In this document: in pieces, positions 7,835 to 15,699 of the stretch
Layout of the letters: every line of letters starts with the position of its first letter
How positions within the stretch are numbered: position 1 is the first letter of the stretch
Assembly (NCBI RefSeq): GCF_029335485.1
Contig: NZ_JARJLM010000637.1
Span: forward strand, 1 to 32,231
Direction: 5' to 3'
DNA: 32,231 bases
Source of the DNA: Cupriavidus basilensis
GTDB taxonomy: Bacteria; Pseudomonadota; Gammaproteobacteria; Burkholderiales; Burkholderiaceae
The notes under the pieces: model-generated
Databases searched by the model: none
The model's input: the letters and a program-made list of their open reading frames with translations, nothing else
What the model was told of the DNA's origin: nothing
Translations under genes and position numbers: made by a program

Positions 7835-9255
7835 TGACCTCAAGCCCTACCCAATCCGCAGCGCCCGCCGCTGCCGGCGCCTCTTTCTCCAAACTGCCCC
7901 TTTCGCCCGCTACGCTGGCGACCCTGGAGCAGCTCGGCTACCAGACCATGACCCCGATCCAGGCGGCCAGCCTGCCGATCGCGCTGGCCGGCCAGGACCT
8001 GATCGCGCAGGCCAAGACCGGCAGCGGCAAGACCGCCGCCTTCGCGCTGGCGCTGCTGAGCCGCCTGGATGCGCGCCGCTTCGACGTGCAGGCGCTGGTG
8101 CTGTGCCCCACGCGGGAGCTGGCCGAGCAGGTCACGCAGGAAATCCGCCGCCTGGCGCGCGCGGAAGAAAACATCAAGATCCTGACCCTGTGCGGCGGCT
8201 CGCCGATGCGCCCGCAGGCCGACAGCCTGGCGCATGGCGCACATATCGCCGTGGGCACGCCCGGCCGCATCATGGATCACCTGGAGCGCGGTACGCTGCA
8301 CCTGGATGCGCTGAACACCCTGGTGCTGGACGAAGCGGACCGCATGCTCGACATGGGCTTCTTCGACGACATCGCCTATGTGGCGAGCCACTGCCCCAAG
8401 GAGCGCCAGACGCTGCTGTTCTCGGCCACCTATCCTGACGGCATCGCCAGGCTCAGCCAGCAGTTCCTGCGCAAGCCGCGCGAGATCAAGCTGGAGGAGC
8501 AGCATGACGACAGCAAGATCCGCCAGCGCTTCTACGAGGTGGACGACAGCGAGCGCCTCAATGCCGTGGGCCTGCTGCTCAACCATTTCCGCCCGGTCAG
8601 CACGCTGGCCTTCTGCAACACCAAGGCGCGTTGCCGCGACCTGGTGGAACTGCTGCGCGCGCAAGGCTTCGAAGCCCTGGCGCTGCACGGCGAGCTGGAG
8701 CAGCGCGAGCGCGACCAGGTGCTGGTGCAGTTCGCCAACCGCAGCTGCTCGGTGCTGGTCGCCACCGACGTGGCCGCGCGCGGGCTCGACATCGCCCAGC
8801 TGGAGGCGGTGATCAATGTCGACGTCACGCCGGATCCCGAGGTCTACGTCCACCGCATCGGCCGCACCGGCCGCGCCGACCAGGACGGCTGGGCGCTCAG
8901 CCTGGCCAGCATGAACGAGATGGGCCGCGTGGGCAATATCGAGCAGGCCGTGAGCGCCGAGATGGAATGGCAGCCCCTGTCCGCGCTGGCGCCGGCCAGC
9001 AACGAACGCCTGCTGCCCCCCATGGTGACGCTGCAGATCCTCGGCGGGCGCAAGGAGAAGATGCGCCCGGGCGACATCCTCGGCGCGCTCACCGGCGACG
9101 CGGGCTACGCCAAGGACCAGATCGGCAAGATCAACGTGATGGAGATGTCCACCTACGTGGCGGTCCAGCGCGCCATCGGGCGCGAAGCGGTGCGCAAGCT
9201 GAACGACGGCAAGGTCAAGGGCAAGCGCGTGAAAGTGCGCATGCTGACGGAATAA
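7834..9255 (+). CDS. dbpA: DEAD-box ATP-dependent RNA helicase DbpA
   Basis: A 473-residue DEAD-box helicase. It carries the Q motif TPIQ at 40-43, AKTGSGKT (motif I) at 60-67, PTRELA at 92-97, DEAD at 166-169, SAT at 197-199, TDVAARGLD around 311-319 and HRIGRTGR at 340-347. The last 70 residues (about 400-473) form the DbpA RNA-binding domain, with the signature MRPGDILGALTGD, which recognises hairpin 92 of 23S rRNA. DbpA is an rRNA-dependent helicase of late 50S ribosome assembly. ATG 7834 has no ribosome binding site; the N-terminal 17 residues before SFSKLPL are low-complexity. The RIO kinase gene follows 82 bases later. Confidence 0.95.
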   Translation: MTSSPTQSAAPAAAGASFSKLPLSPATLATLEQLGYQTMTPIQAASLPIALAGQDLIAQAKTGSGKTAAFALALLSRLDARRFDVQALVLCPTRELAEQVTQEIRRLARAEENIKILTLCGGSPMRPQADSLAHGAHIAVGTPGRIMDHLERGTLHLDALNTLVLDEADRMLDMGFFDDIAYVASHCPKERQTLLFSATYPDGIARLSQQFLRKPREIKLEEQHDDSKIRQRFYEVDDSERLNAVGLLLNHFRPVSTLAFCNTKARCRDLVELLRAQGFEALALHGELEQRERDQVLVQFANRSCSVLVATDVAARGLDIAQLEAVINVDVTPDPEVYVHRIGRTGRADQDGWALSLASMNEMGRVGNIEQAVSAEMEWQPLSALAPASNERLLPPMVTLQILGGRKEKMRPGDILGALTGDAGYAKDQIGKINVMEMSTYVAVQRAIGREAVRKLNDGKVKGKRVKVRMLTE

Positions 9256-9337
9256 CGGTGGCCGCGACGCTGCGGTACCCGATGCGCGAGGACGGCGTGC
9301 GGGGCGGGATGGCGCAAGGCCATCGCCGCGTGTCCCC

Positions 9338-10186
9338 GTGAAGACCCCGAAGCGGCTGCTGCCGCTGGTCGAAGACGGCCTGGTCGATGAAGTGCTGCGC
9401 CAGTTGATGAGCGGCAAGGAAGCCACCGTCTACGTAGTGCGCTGCGGCGAAGAGATTCGCTGCGCGAAGGTCTACAAGGATGCCGCGCAGCGCAGCTTCC
9501 GCCAGGCCGCCACTTACCAGGAAGGCCGCAAGGTCAAGAACAGCCGGCAGGCGCGCGCCATGGAGAAAGGCACGCGCTACGGGCGCAAGGTGGCGGAAGA
9601 AGCCTGGCACAACGCCGAGGTGGATGCCTTGTACCGTCTTGCCGCCGCCGGCGTGCGGGTGCCCAGGCCCCATCTGTGCTTCGAGGGCGTGCTGCTGATG
9701 GAGCTGGTGGTGGATGCCGGCGGCAACGCCGCGCCGCGCCTGAACGATGTGGCGCTGAGCGAGGAACTGGCACTGCAGTTCCACGCGGCGCTGATCGGGC
9801 AGGTGATCCTGATGCTGTGCGCCGGCGTGGTGCACGGCGACCTGTCCGAATTCAATATCCTGGTGGACGCCGAAGGGCCGGTCATCATCGACCTGCCGCA
9901 GGCGGTGGACGCCGCCGGCAACAACGACGCCAGCGCGATGCTGGAGCGCGACGTGGATAACCTCGCGTTCTACTTCGGCCAGTTCGCGCCGCAGCTCAAC
10001 GGTACCCAGTACGGCAAGGAGATCTGGGCGCTTTACCAGGCCGGCTTGCTGCATCCCGGCGTGAAGCTGACGGGGCGCGTGGCGGTGGACGACACGCCGG
10101 TGGACGTGGAAGCCGTGCTGCAGGAAGTGGAAGACGTGCGCCTGGAGGAAGAGGCGCGGCAGCGGTATCTGCTGAGCGCGGAGTGA
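9338..10186 (+). CDS. RIO-family serine/threonine protein kinase
   Basis: A 282-residue bacterial RIO kinase. The flexible nucleotide loop SGKEATVYVV is at 25-34, the ATP-binding lysine at 44 (CAKVYK), the catalytic loop HGDLSEFN at 166-173, and the metal-binding aspartate at 185 (IIDLPQAV). The RIO-specific loop QRSFRQAATYQEG lies between strands. RIO kinases in archaea and eukaryotes act in small-subunit maturation; the bacterial members are less understood. The GTG start at 9338 is chosen because VKTPKRLLPLVEDGL matches the usual N-terminus; there is no good ribosome binding site. Its position after dbpA hints at a role around ribosome assembly, which is inference. Confidence 0.9.
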   Translation: MKTPKRLLPLVEDGLVDEVLRQLMSGKEATVYVVRCGEEIRCAKVYKDAAQRSFRQAATYQEGRKVKNSRQARAMEKGTRYGRKVAEEAWHNAEVDALYRLAAAGVRVPRPHLCFEGVLLMELVVDAGGNAAPRLNDVALSEELALQFHAALIGQVILMLCAGVVHGDLSEFNILVDAEGPVIIDLPQAVDAAGNNDASAMLERDVDNLAFYFGQFAPQLNGTQYGKEIWALYQAGLLHPGVKLTGRVAVDDTPVDVEAVLQEVEDVRLEEEARQRYLLSAE

Positions 10187-10212
10187 GCGGGCGTTGATGG
10201 GGCGTTGAAGCC

Positions 10213-10232
10213 GCCGGGCGAGGCGGCCCGGC
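10213..10232. terminator. GC-rich hairpin between convergent genes
   Basis: GCCGGGC (10213-10219) and GCCCGGC (10226-10232) form a perfect 7-bp stem with a 6-base loop. It lies between the convergent ends of the RIO kinase and the DUF2855 gene. There is no T-run on either side, so it would be at best a weak or rho-assisted terminator. Confidence 0.3.
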
Positions 10233-10300
10233 GCGCGTGCCTCCCTCGCCCGCCGCGCTTCCCTGCGTCAGCCCCACGCCGCCTGGGCATCAGGGCCGCA

Positions 10301-11434
10301 TCAGGGCAGGCGCACCACATAGCCCGCCTTCGGCTCGCTCGCTCCCGCCACCAGGCTGGCAATGCGCTCCTGCGCCGCACCGAAGCCCTGCTCTTCGATT
10401 AGTGTCAGCCAGCCGTTGGCCGGCGCTTTCACATAGTCGATAAACGCGCGCTGCGCGGCGTTGAAGCGCTGGTTCACGCCTTCCGGCCCCCAGTCTGCAT
10501 TGCGCTTGCGGATCTGCACCGGCGCGAAATAGAACTCGGGTCTGGGCCCGGGCAGCCCGGTGTCGCGCAGGAAGCCGGTGTTCTGCGCCGAGCCGGCGAA
10601 GCAGTCGTACACCAGCGCGGAACCGAAGTGATGGTGCACGCGCGCGCGCAGTGCCTCGTCCCCGGAGAAGTCCACGTAGAGGGTGGGCTCGCCGGTGGCG
10701 AGGGTTTCCAGCGTGTCGTAGGTGACCACCTCGCGGTAGCAGCCCAGCCCCTGCACAAAGGCGCGATTGCGTTCCGAGGTGACGGCAGCCAGAGAGACGC
10801 CGGGAATGTCCCGCAGGCAGAACGCGGTGCCATAGGCGGTCTTGCTGGAAGCGCTGGAGACGACCAGCCGGCTGGCGCCGAAGAAGCGGTTGTCTTCGAG
10901 GAAATCCGCCAGCATGAAGGAGGTGATGAACAGCGGCCGGTACAGCATCTGGTAGTTTTCCAGCGCGCTCGCGTAGGCGGCGTCGTTGCTGACGCGGGTG
11001 TATTGGTTGTAGGCCGAGGTCAGTGTCTTGCGATGCTCGCTGCCATCGTAGAAGCCGCGCGCGGTCACGCGCTCGGGCTGCATGCGCAGATGGCTGGCGA
11101 TGGGGAAGTAGCCATAGAAGCGCTCGCCCGGCGCCACGCCGGGCACGCCGGAGTCCACTACGTCGGCAAAGCCCCATACCGGCATATGGCCCCATTCCTC
11201 TTGCCCGGTGGGAAAGAACTGCCAGTAGTGCATGGCGTCGCCAAAGGCGGCGTAGGTGACGTTGTTGGTGGTGAGGGCGAAGCGGTCGAGCTTCAGCAGC
11301 ACTTCGCCGGGGGCGGCGTCGGTGCGTTCCTGGCGCGCTTCCAGCCGGCTCTGGTTTAGGGCATGCTTGCGGGTCAGCAGGCGGGTTACCTGGAGCGATT
11401 GTTCCGCGTTGTCCCGGTTGTTGCCGTGGTCCAT
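10301..11434 (-). CDS. DUF2855 family protein
   Basis: A 377-residue protein from ATG 11434, chosen because AAGGAG lies 6 bases upstream on this strand; the longer open frame upstream is not protein-like. Segments such as LTTNNVTYAAFGDAMHYW, VWGFADVVDSGV, GERFYGYFPIA and VVSSASSKTAYGTA are typical of DUF2855. This family has the outline of medium-chain dehydrogenases (GroES-like N-terminal part, then an NAD(P)-binding half) but without clear zinc ligands. The catalytic reaction is unknown. The gene is divergent from a TetR regulator with only 39 bases between the start codons, so that regulator probably controls it. Confidence 0.85.
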   Translation of the reverse strand: MDHGNNRDNAEQSLQVTRLLTRKHALNQSRLEARQERTDAAPGEVLLKLDRFALTTNNVTYAAFGDAMHYWQFFPTGQEEWGHMPVWGFADVVDSGVPGVAPGERFYGYFPIASHLRMQPERVTARGFYDGSEHRKTLTSAYNQYTRVSNDAAYASALENYQMLYRPLFITSFMLADFLEDNRFFGASRLVVSSASSKTAYGTAFCLRDIPGVSLAAVTSERNRAFVQGLGCYREVVTYDTLETLATGEPTLYVDFSGDEALRARVHHHFGSALVYDCFAGSAQNTGFLRDTGLPGPRPEFYFAPVQIRKRNADWGPEGVNQRFNAAQRAFIDYVKAPANGWLTLIEEQGFGAAQERIASLVAGASEPKAGYVVRLP

Positions 11435-11453
11435 GTTGTCTCCTTTTCCATCT

Positions 11454-11475
11454 TCGAGGTCGATTCGAGGTCGAT
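11454..11475. repeat. Tandem 11-bp direct repeat at the DUF2855/tetR divergent start region
   Basis: TCGAGGTCGAT occurs twice with no gap, at 11454-11464 and 11465-11475. The second copy supplies the first two bases of ATG 11474, the likely tetR start. It may be an operator with two half-sites, or a recent duplication that moved the start region. TetR operators are usually inverted repeats, so the operator reading is uncertain. Confidence 0.55.
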
Positions 11476-12193
11476 GGCACCAATGTATCGCCGCAAGCCG
11501 GCTGGCGGGTTCGGAAACGCGGGCACCGCCGCCGGGCCGGCGCCGGGGCCGGCCCGGCCGTTGAAACGCCCGTCGCAGCAGCGCGCGCGCTTTACCGTGA
11601 ACGCCATTTACGAGGCCTTTGTTCGGATATGGCTGGCACGCGGCTGGGACGGCGTGACCACGCGGGCGGTGGCGCTGGAGGCAGGATGCTCGGTAGGCAC
11701 CCTGTACGAGTATTTCCCGAACAAGGAGGCGCTGCTGTCGGGCTATGTGCGGCACACCATCGAACTGCTGCTGGCGCGCATCGGGGCCGAGGTGGTGGAC
11801 GCGCCCGGGCTGGACTGGCGCACGCGCATCGTGCGCCTGGTACGGCTGACCTGCGGCACGGACGACGCCCCGCCGGAAGGCTTCGGTCACGCCATGCTGA
11901 TGCTGGAGGCGCGCATCGCCGAGACCCGGCACCATCGCCGCGTGTTCGACGAGTTGTGCGGGGCCTGGCTGCGCGCGCTGGCCGCCTGCCCGGACCTGCC
12001 GCGCGCGCCGGAGGCCAGCGCCGTGCGGAGCCTGCTGCAGGCGCTCTGGGGCGCGCGCCGCTACCGCCTGCTGCTGCAGGCGCCCGAGCCCGCGCAGGCG
12101 GCATGGGTGGCGGAGATGGAACGGCTTTGCCTGCTGTGGCTGGGCGATGCCGCGCCGCCCGCCGATGCTACTGACGCTACTGATCGCTCCTGA
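11474..12193 (+). CDS. TetR/AcrR family transcriptional regulator
   Basis: A 239-residue regulator from ATG 11474 (ATG 11483 is also possible). A disordered N-terminal stretch of about 35 residues rich in Pro, Gly and Ala precedes the TetR DNA-binding domain. That domain reads FTVNAIYEAFVRIW, then the helix-turn-helix VTTRAVALEAGCSVGTLYEYF, then PNKEALL. The C-terminal ligand-binding half is helical and Ala/Leu-rich; no ligand can be predicted. It is divergent from the DUF2855 gene and convergent with the CDGSH gene, whose 3' end it overlaps by 17 bases. The natural target is the DUF2855 gene and itself. Confidence 0.88.
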   Translation: MAPMYRRKPAGGFGNAGTAAGPAPGPARPLKRPSQQRARFTVNAIYEAFVRIWLARGWDGVTTRAVALEAGCSVGTLYEYFPNKEALLSGYVRHTIELLLARIGAEVVDAPGLDWRTRIVRLVRLTCGTDDAPPEGFGHAMLMLEARIAETRHHRRVFDELCGAWLRALAACPDLPRAPEASAVRSLLQALWGARRYRLLLQAPEPAQAAWVAEMERLCLLWLGDAAPPADATDATDRS

Positions 12194-12815
12194 ACCCCAC
12201 CTTCTTGTGCGTGCCGTCGCAGAAGGGCTTGTTGCCCGACTGGCCGCAACGGCAGAGCCAGGCCTCGGTCATGCGGGCGACGGTCCTGCCGGTGCCGCTG
12301 ATGACTTCGAGATTGCCCTTGACGTGCAGCGGCCCGTTGGGAATGGGATGGACGTCGAGCGGCCCGCCGCGCTGTGCCAGCGGTTCCGATGCCGCGGTGG
12401 CCGGCTCGCCGCTGGCGGCAAAGCCCGAGCCAGCGTGGCTGCTGTCGCACAGCGGCTTGTTGCGCGAGGCGCCGCAGCGGCACAGCGTGAGACGGAAGCC
12501 GGCCGGCTGGCCGTCGATGGCGATGGTGGCGCGCACCGCCAATGGTCCGTTTTCGAGTACACGCACCACGTTGACGAGGGGGCCGGCTTCGCCCGGGGAA
12601 TCGTCGAGGGTCTGGTAGCTGATGGCGCCGGACGGACAGTTGTGCGCGATTTCGGCGATCTCTTCGGTGGTGGCGTTGTCGGGGTGGATCCACTCGCCCT
12701 GCACACCGGGCACGAAGACGTCCGGACGGTCCAGCACGCAATGACGCGAGTGGATGCAGCGGCTGTCGTCGAAGAGCACGATGACGCGCTTGCCGGCAAC
12801 GGACTCGGTGGCCAT
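12177..12815 (-). CDS. Iron-sulfur protein: ferredoxin-like module plus two CDGSH domains
   Basis: A 212-residue protein from ATG 12815, with AGGAGG six bases upstream. The N-terminal module (about 10-70) has Cys20, Cys26 and Cys60 in the arrangement of the divergent 4Fe-4S domain Fer4_19 (CIHSRHC, then NCPSGAI). Two CDGSH zinc-finger-like domains follow. The first has Cys112, Cys114, Cys123 and His127; the second has Cys188, Cys190, Cys199 and His203. Both are the 3Cys-1His set that holds a 2Fe-2S cluster in mitoNEET-type proteins. The two CDGSH domains are separated by an Ala/Glu-rich linker. The likely role is electron or cluster transfer, but no partner is visible. It is divergent from the CBS-domain gene. 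Confidence 0.88.
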   Translation of the reverse strand: MATESVAGKRVIVLFDDSRCIHSRHCVLDRPDVFVPGVQGEWIHPDNATTEEIAEIAHNCPSGAISYQTLDDSPGEAGPLVNVVRVLENGPLAVRATIAIDGQPAGFRLTLCRCGASRNKPLCDSSHAGSGFAASGEPATAASEPLAQRGGPLDVHPIPNGPLHVKGNLEVISGTGRTVARMTEAWLCRCGQSGNKPFCDGTHKKVGFRSDQ

Positions 12816-12941
12816 GGCTGGGCCTCCTGCGCAATGCGCGCGCCGGAGCCGGCGCGCCTCTTCCTTTATAGCGCCTGCCGCGGGTTTGCGGGGGGCTTTT
12901 CCGGGGGCTCGGCCTTTTTGTAAAGATTCGTGCGCGTCACC

Positions 12942-12987
12942 CTGTAAGGCGCGGGCGGCTGGTGCTAATCTGAAAGCTACCGGTAGC
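12942..12987 (+). promoter_or_regulatory. Candidate promoter and 12-bp palindrome upstream of the CBS gene
   Basis: CTGTAA (12942-12947), a 17-base spacer and TAATCT (12965-12970) form a modest sigma-70-like promoter. A perfect palindrome GCTACCGGTAGC lies at 12976-12987, at the expected start of transcription, where a repressor could bind. The 260-base divergent region (12816-13075) contains no other gene. Confidence 0.35.
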
Positions 12988-13075
12988 GGCGATGCGCGCA
13001 CAAGCCCTGCCGGATGCTCCCGCTTTGCGCGGCGGGTCATGTTGCAATCCATCGGGACAGAACAAGGAGTGGGTG

Positions 13076-13519
13076 ATGAAGACTGCACGGCAGGTTCTTG
13101 AATCCAAGCCGACACAGGCTATCTACAGCATTTCCCCTGGCGCTACGGTTTATGCCGCGCTGCAGTTGATGGCGGAGAAGAGCATAGGCGCCCTGCTCGT
13201 CATCGAACATGGCGACATTGTCGGCATCCTCAGCGAACGGGACTATGCGCGCAAGGTGATCCTGATGCAGCGCACCTCACGCGAGACCTTTGTGCGGGAC
13301 ATCATGACCTCGGCGGTGATTTATGTCCGGGCCGAGCAAAGTACCGATGAGTGCATGGCGTTGATGACGCAGCACCGGATGCGGCATTTGCCGGTGATCG
13401 AGGGGGACACGCTGATCGGGATGGTATCGATCGGGGACCTGGTGAAGGATATTATCTCGGAGCAGAAGTTCATCATCGAACAACTGGAGCATTACATCAC
13501 CGGGACCAGCCATCGCTGA
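13076..13519 (+). CDS. Stand-alone CBS-pair protein
   Basis: A 147-residue protein made of two CBS domains. The first spans about 5-60, with SIGALLVIEHGDIVGILSERD. The second spans about 75-130, with HRMRHLPVIEGDTLIGMVSIGD. A tail of about 15 residues follows. AAGGAG at 13064-13069 sets ATG 13076 as the start. CBS pairs bind adenosine nucleotides such as AMP, ATP or SAM and act as energy sensors. Stand-alone pairs usually regulate another protein in trans, which cannot be identified here. A longer upstream frame exists but lacks a ribosome binding site. Confidence 0.9.
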   Translation: MKTARQVLESKPTQAIYSISPGATVYAALQLMAEKSIGALLVIEHGDIVGILSERDYARKVILMQRTSRETFVRDIMTSAVIYVRAEQSTDECMALMTQHRMRHLPVIEGDTLIGMVSIGDLVKDIISEQKFIIEQLEHYITGTSHR

Positions 13520-14033
13520 GCCGGTGAGCCGCTCGGGGTTTGCGGGAGCGGGGAGCAAACCGGCGGTGGACCAGGCCAGGTCCTTGGCATTGATGCTAAG
13601 TCGTTGAAGTCAAAGAACTAATCTCCGGCCCCGCTGGAACGGGTACGCCCGGCCAGCCGGAGCCGGGGCCACGGCAGTAAAAAAACCACAGCGCTCCACA
13701 CCATCTTCTTGCCATCCGCTTCCTGCGCGATAACGGCGAGAAGTCAAAAGATGCCCTCACGTTCGCTCGGAAGCCACGTCCGCGCTACATCGAAAACCAA
13801 CTTGGCCGGCAACTCGATATTCGGTATCCGCATATAATTATGCGTTCACTGAATTAGGTCCTCCCCCGGGCCACCGCAAAGGCTTCGCCAGTCGCGCAGC
13901 ACCGGGTACGCCCTCACTCGGCTGAATCCAATTTTGTGGCCATGTTCACCGCTGTAGGCTGACAAACAAGGTGGTTTGTCCGCCGTTGGGCGCAACGCTG
14001 GCTGCTTTTGCTCACGTGCCCTGCCGCCCCCCG
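13520..14033. other. 514-bp region without a recognisable gene
   Basis: No protein-like frame was found on either strand. The stretch 13680-13850 looks less GC-rich than its surroundings and could be the eroded remains of an older gene or element, but nothing could be recognised. It contains a hairpin just after the CBS stop (GGTTTGC at 13537-13543, GCAAACC at 13555-13561). There is a second inverted pair, GGCCCCG (13627-13633) and CGGGGCC (13664-13670). A dyad over a TATAAT box is listed separately. The start of the following transporter gene could lie as early as GTG 13971. Confidence 0.5.
13829..13844. promoter_or_regulatory. Dyad CGCATA-N4-TATGCG containing TATAAT
   Basis: CGCATA (13829-13834) and TATGCG (13839-13844) are inverted around TAAT. 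The sequence includes a perfect TATAAT at 13833-13838. It could be the -10 box, and an operator, for the drug exporter gene 190 bases downstream. No convincing -35 hexamer is spaced correctly, so this is a candidate only. Confidence 0.35.
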
Positions 14034-15608
14034 ATGTCTTCCTCTGCTGCCCCAACCGCATCTTCCGCATCTTCCGCATCTTCCGTCGCTACGCCGGCCC
14101 TGAGCCACCAGGCCATCATGCGCGTGATCGGCGGGATCATCCTGTGCATCCTGCTCGCCGCGCTGGACCAGACCGTGGTGATCCCGGCGGTGCCGGCGAT
14201 CGCCAATGACCTGAACGGCTTTGGCCATTTGTCGTGGATCGTGACGGCCTACCTGATCACTTCCACGGTTTCCACGCCGCTCTACGGCAAGCTGTCCGAT
14301 ACCTACGGCCGGCGGCGGCTACTGATGCTGGCGATCGGGCTCTTTATCCTGGCTTCGGTGGCGTGCGCGATGGCGGCTTCGCTGGAGCAGCTGATCCTGT
14401 TCCGTGCGCTGCAGGGCATCGGCGGCGGCGGCCTGATGTCGCTGGCGCAGGCGGCCATTGCGGATGTGGTGGCGCCGCGGCAGCGCGGGCGCTACCAGGG
14501 TTACCTGGCCACCGTGTGGGCGGTGGCTTCCATCGCCGGTCCGCTGGTGGGCGGCTGGACTTCGGACCACCTGTCCTGGCGCTGGCTGTTCTGGATCAAC
14601 GTGCCGCTCGGCCTGCTGGCCATGTTCATGTGCCATCGCGGCCTGAGCCAGCTGCAGGCGCGCGGCGGCTCGGCCCGGGTGGACTGGGGCGGGGCGTTGC
14701 TGCTGACGGTTTCCATCGTGGCCTTCCTGCTGGCAATGAGCTGGGGCGGCGATGTCTATGACTGGATCTCCCCCGAAATGGCCGGCCTTGCCCTGCTCGC
14801 CGTGGCGGCGCTGGCCGGGCTGGTCTGGCAGGAGCGCCGCGCGGCCGATCCGATGCTGCCGCCGCGGCTGTTCGGCAACCGCGCCTATGTGCTGGGCGTG
14901 GCGGCTTCCGCCCTGGCGGCGCTGAATATCTTCCTGTGCATCTTCGCGCTGCCGCTGCACTTCCAGCTGGTGCGCGGCGCCGATGCCTCGGAGTCCGGTT
15001 TGCTGGTCGTGCCTTTCCTGCTTTCCACGGTGGCGGGCAACTTCATCGTGGCCGGGCTGGCACCGCGCCTGGGGCGCATGCGCGGCATCCTGACCGGCGG
15101 CTTCATCGCTGCCGCGCTCGGCCTGATGGCGCTGGCGGCGGTCTCGCCCGCGACGCCGCTGGCCGTGGTGCTGCTGGCGATGATGCTGGCCGGCGTGGGC
15201 CTGGGCATGACCATGGTCGGTACCCTGATGACGGTGCAGAACGTGCTGGAGCGCCGCGATACCGGTGCCGGCACCGGCGCGCTGCTGGTGCTGCGCTCGC
15301 TCGGCAGCGCCTTCGGCGGCGCGTTGGCCGGCACCTTGCTGACGCTGGAATTCCGCAAGGCCCTGCATGCGTCCGGCCTGGCCCGGCAACTCGACCTGGG
15401 CGCGCTGCGCCACGGCAGCGAGGCGCTGGCCCACCTCTCGCCCGCGGTACGGGCGTTGCTGACGGGGGGCGTGGAATCGGGTTTTCGCCTGATCTTTACC
15501 CTCGGCGCCGTAGCTGCCTTGCTGGCCCTGACGATCGTGCGGCGCATGCCGGACGTGGAACTGCGCAGCAGCGTGACCGAACACGCGGCGACGCTGGCGA
15601 TGGAGTAA
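14034..15608 (+). CDS. MFS drug exporter, DHA2 (EmrB/QacA-like) family, 14 TM
   Basis: A 524-residue transporter from ATG 14034. After about 27 residues rich in Ser and Ala, membrane segments follow throughout, consistent with the 14-helix DHA2 topology. Signature motifs include LDQTVVIPAVPAIANDL in TM1, the loop 2-3 motif GKLSDTYGRRRLLM, and the TM5 antiporter region VASIAGPLVGGW. Family members export drugs, dyes or organic acids by proton antiport at the inner membrane. It stands alone without a membrane-fusion partner. Its regulator is not obvious. GTG 13971 in frame would add 21 residues without similarity to the family. Confidence 0.9.
   Translation: MSSSAAPTASSASSASSVATPALSHQAIMRVIGGIILCILLAALDQTVVIPAVPAIANDLNGFGHLSWIVTAYLITSTVSTPLYGKLSDTYGRRRLLMLAIGLFILASVACAMAASLEQLILFRALQGIGGGGLMSLAQAAIADVVAPRQRGRYQGYLATVWAVASIAGPLVGGWTSDHLSWRWLFWINVPLGLLAMFMCHRGLSQLQARGGSARVDWGGALLLTVSIVAFLLAMSWGGDVYDWISPEMAGLALLAVAALAGLVWQERRAADPMLPPRLFGNRAYVLGVAASALAALNIFLCIFALPLHFQLVRGADASESGLLVVPFLLSTVAGNFIVAGLAPRLGRMRGILTGGFIAAALGLMALAAVSPATPLAVVLLAMMLAGVGLGMTMVGTLMTVQNVLERRDTGAGTGALLVLRSLGSAFGGALAGTLLTLEFRKALHASGLARQLDLGALRHGSEALAHLSPAVRALLTGGVESGFRLIFTLGAVAALLALTIVRRMPDVELRSSVTEHAATLAME
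14058..14084 (+). repeat. Three tandem 9-bp repeats inside the exporter N-terminus
   Basis: GCATCTTCC occurs three times in a row at 14058-14066, 14067-14075 and 14076-14084, encoding Ala-Ser-Ser three times. Copy number could vary by slippage without a frameshift, since the unit is nine bases. Confidence 0.7.
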
Positions 15609-15699
15609 GCGGGACGGCGGACAGGCATCGCCGGGGCCCCGCATCCATGGCGCGGCCAACGGCGTAAACTACGGTCAGACCACTTCCGGAGTTCCGTTC

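Noticed and set aside
11363-11473. Extended N-terminus of the TetR gene from 11363
   Set aside because: It would overlap the start of the divergent DUF2855 gene, whose ribosome binding site is good, and the added residues do not look like a TetR N-terminus.
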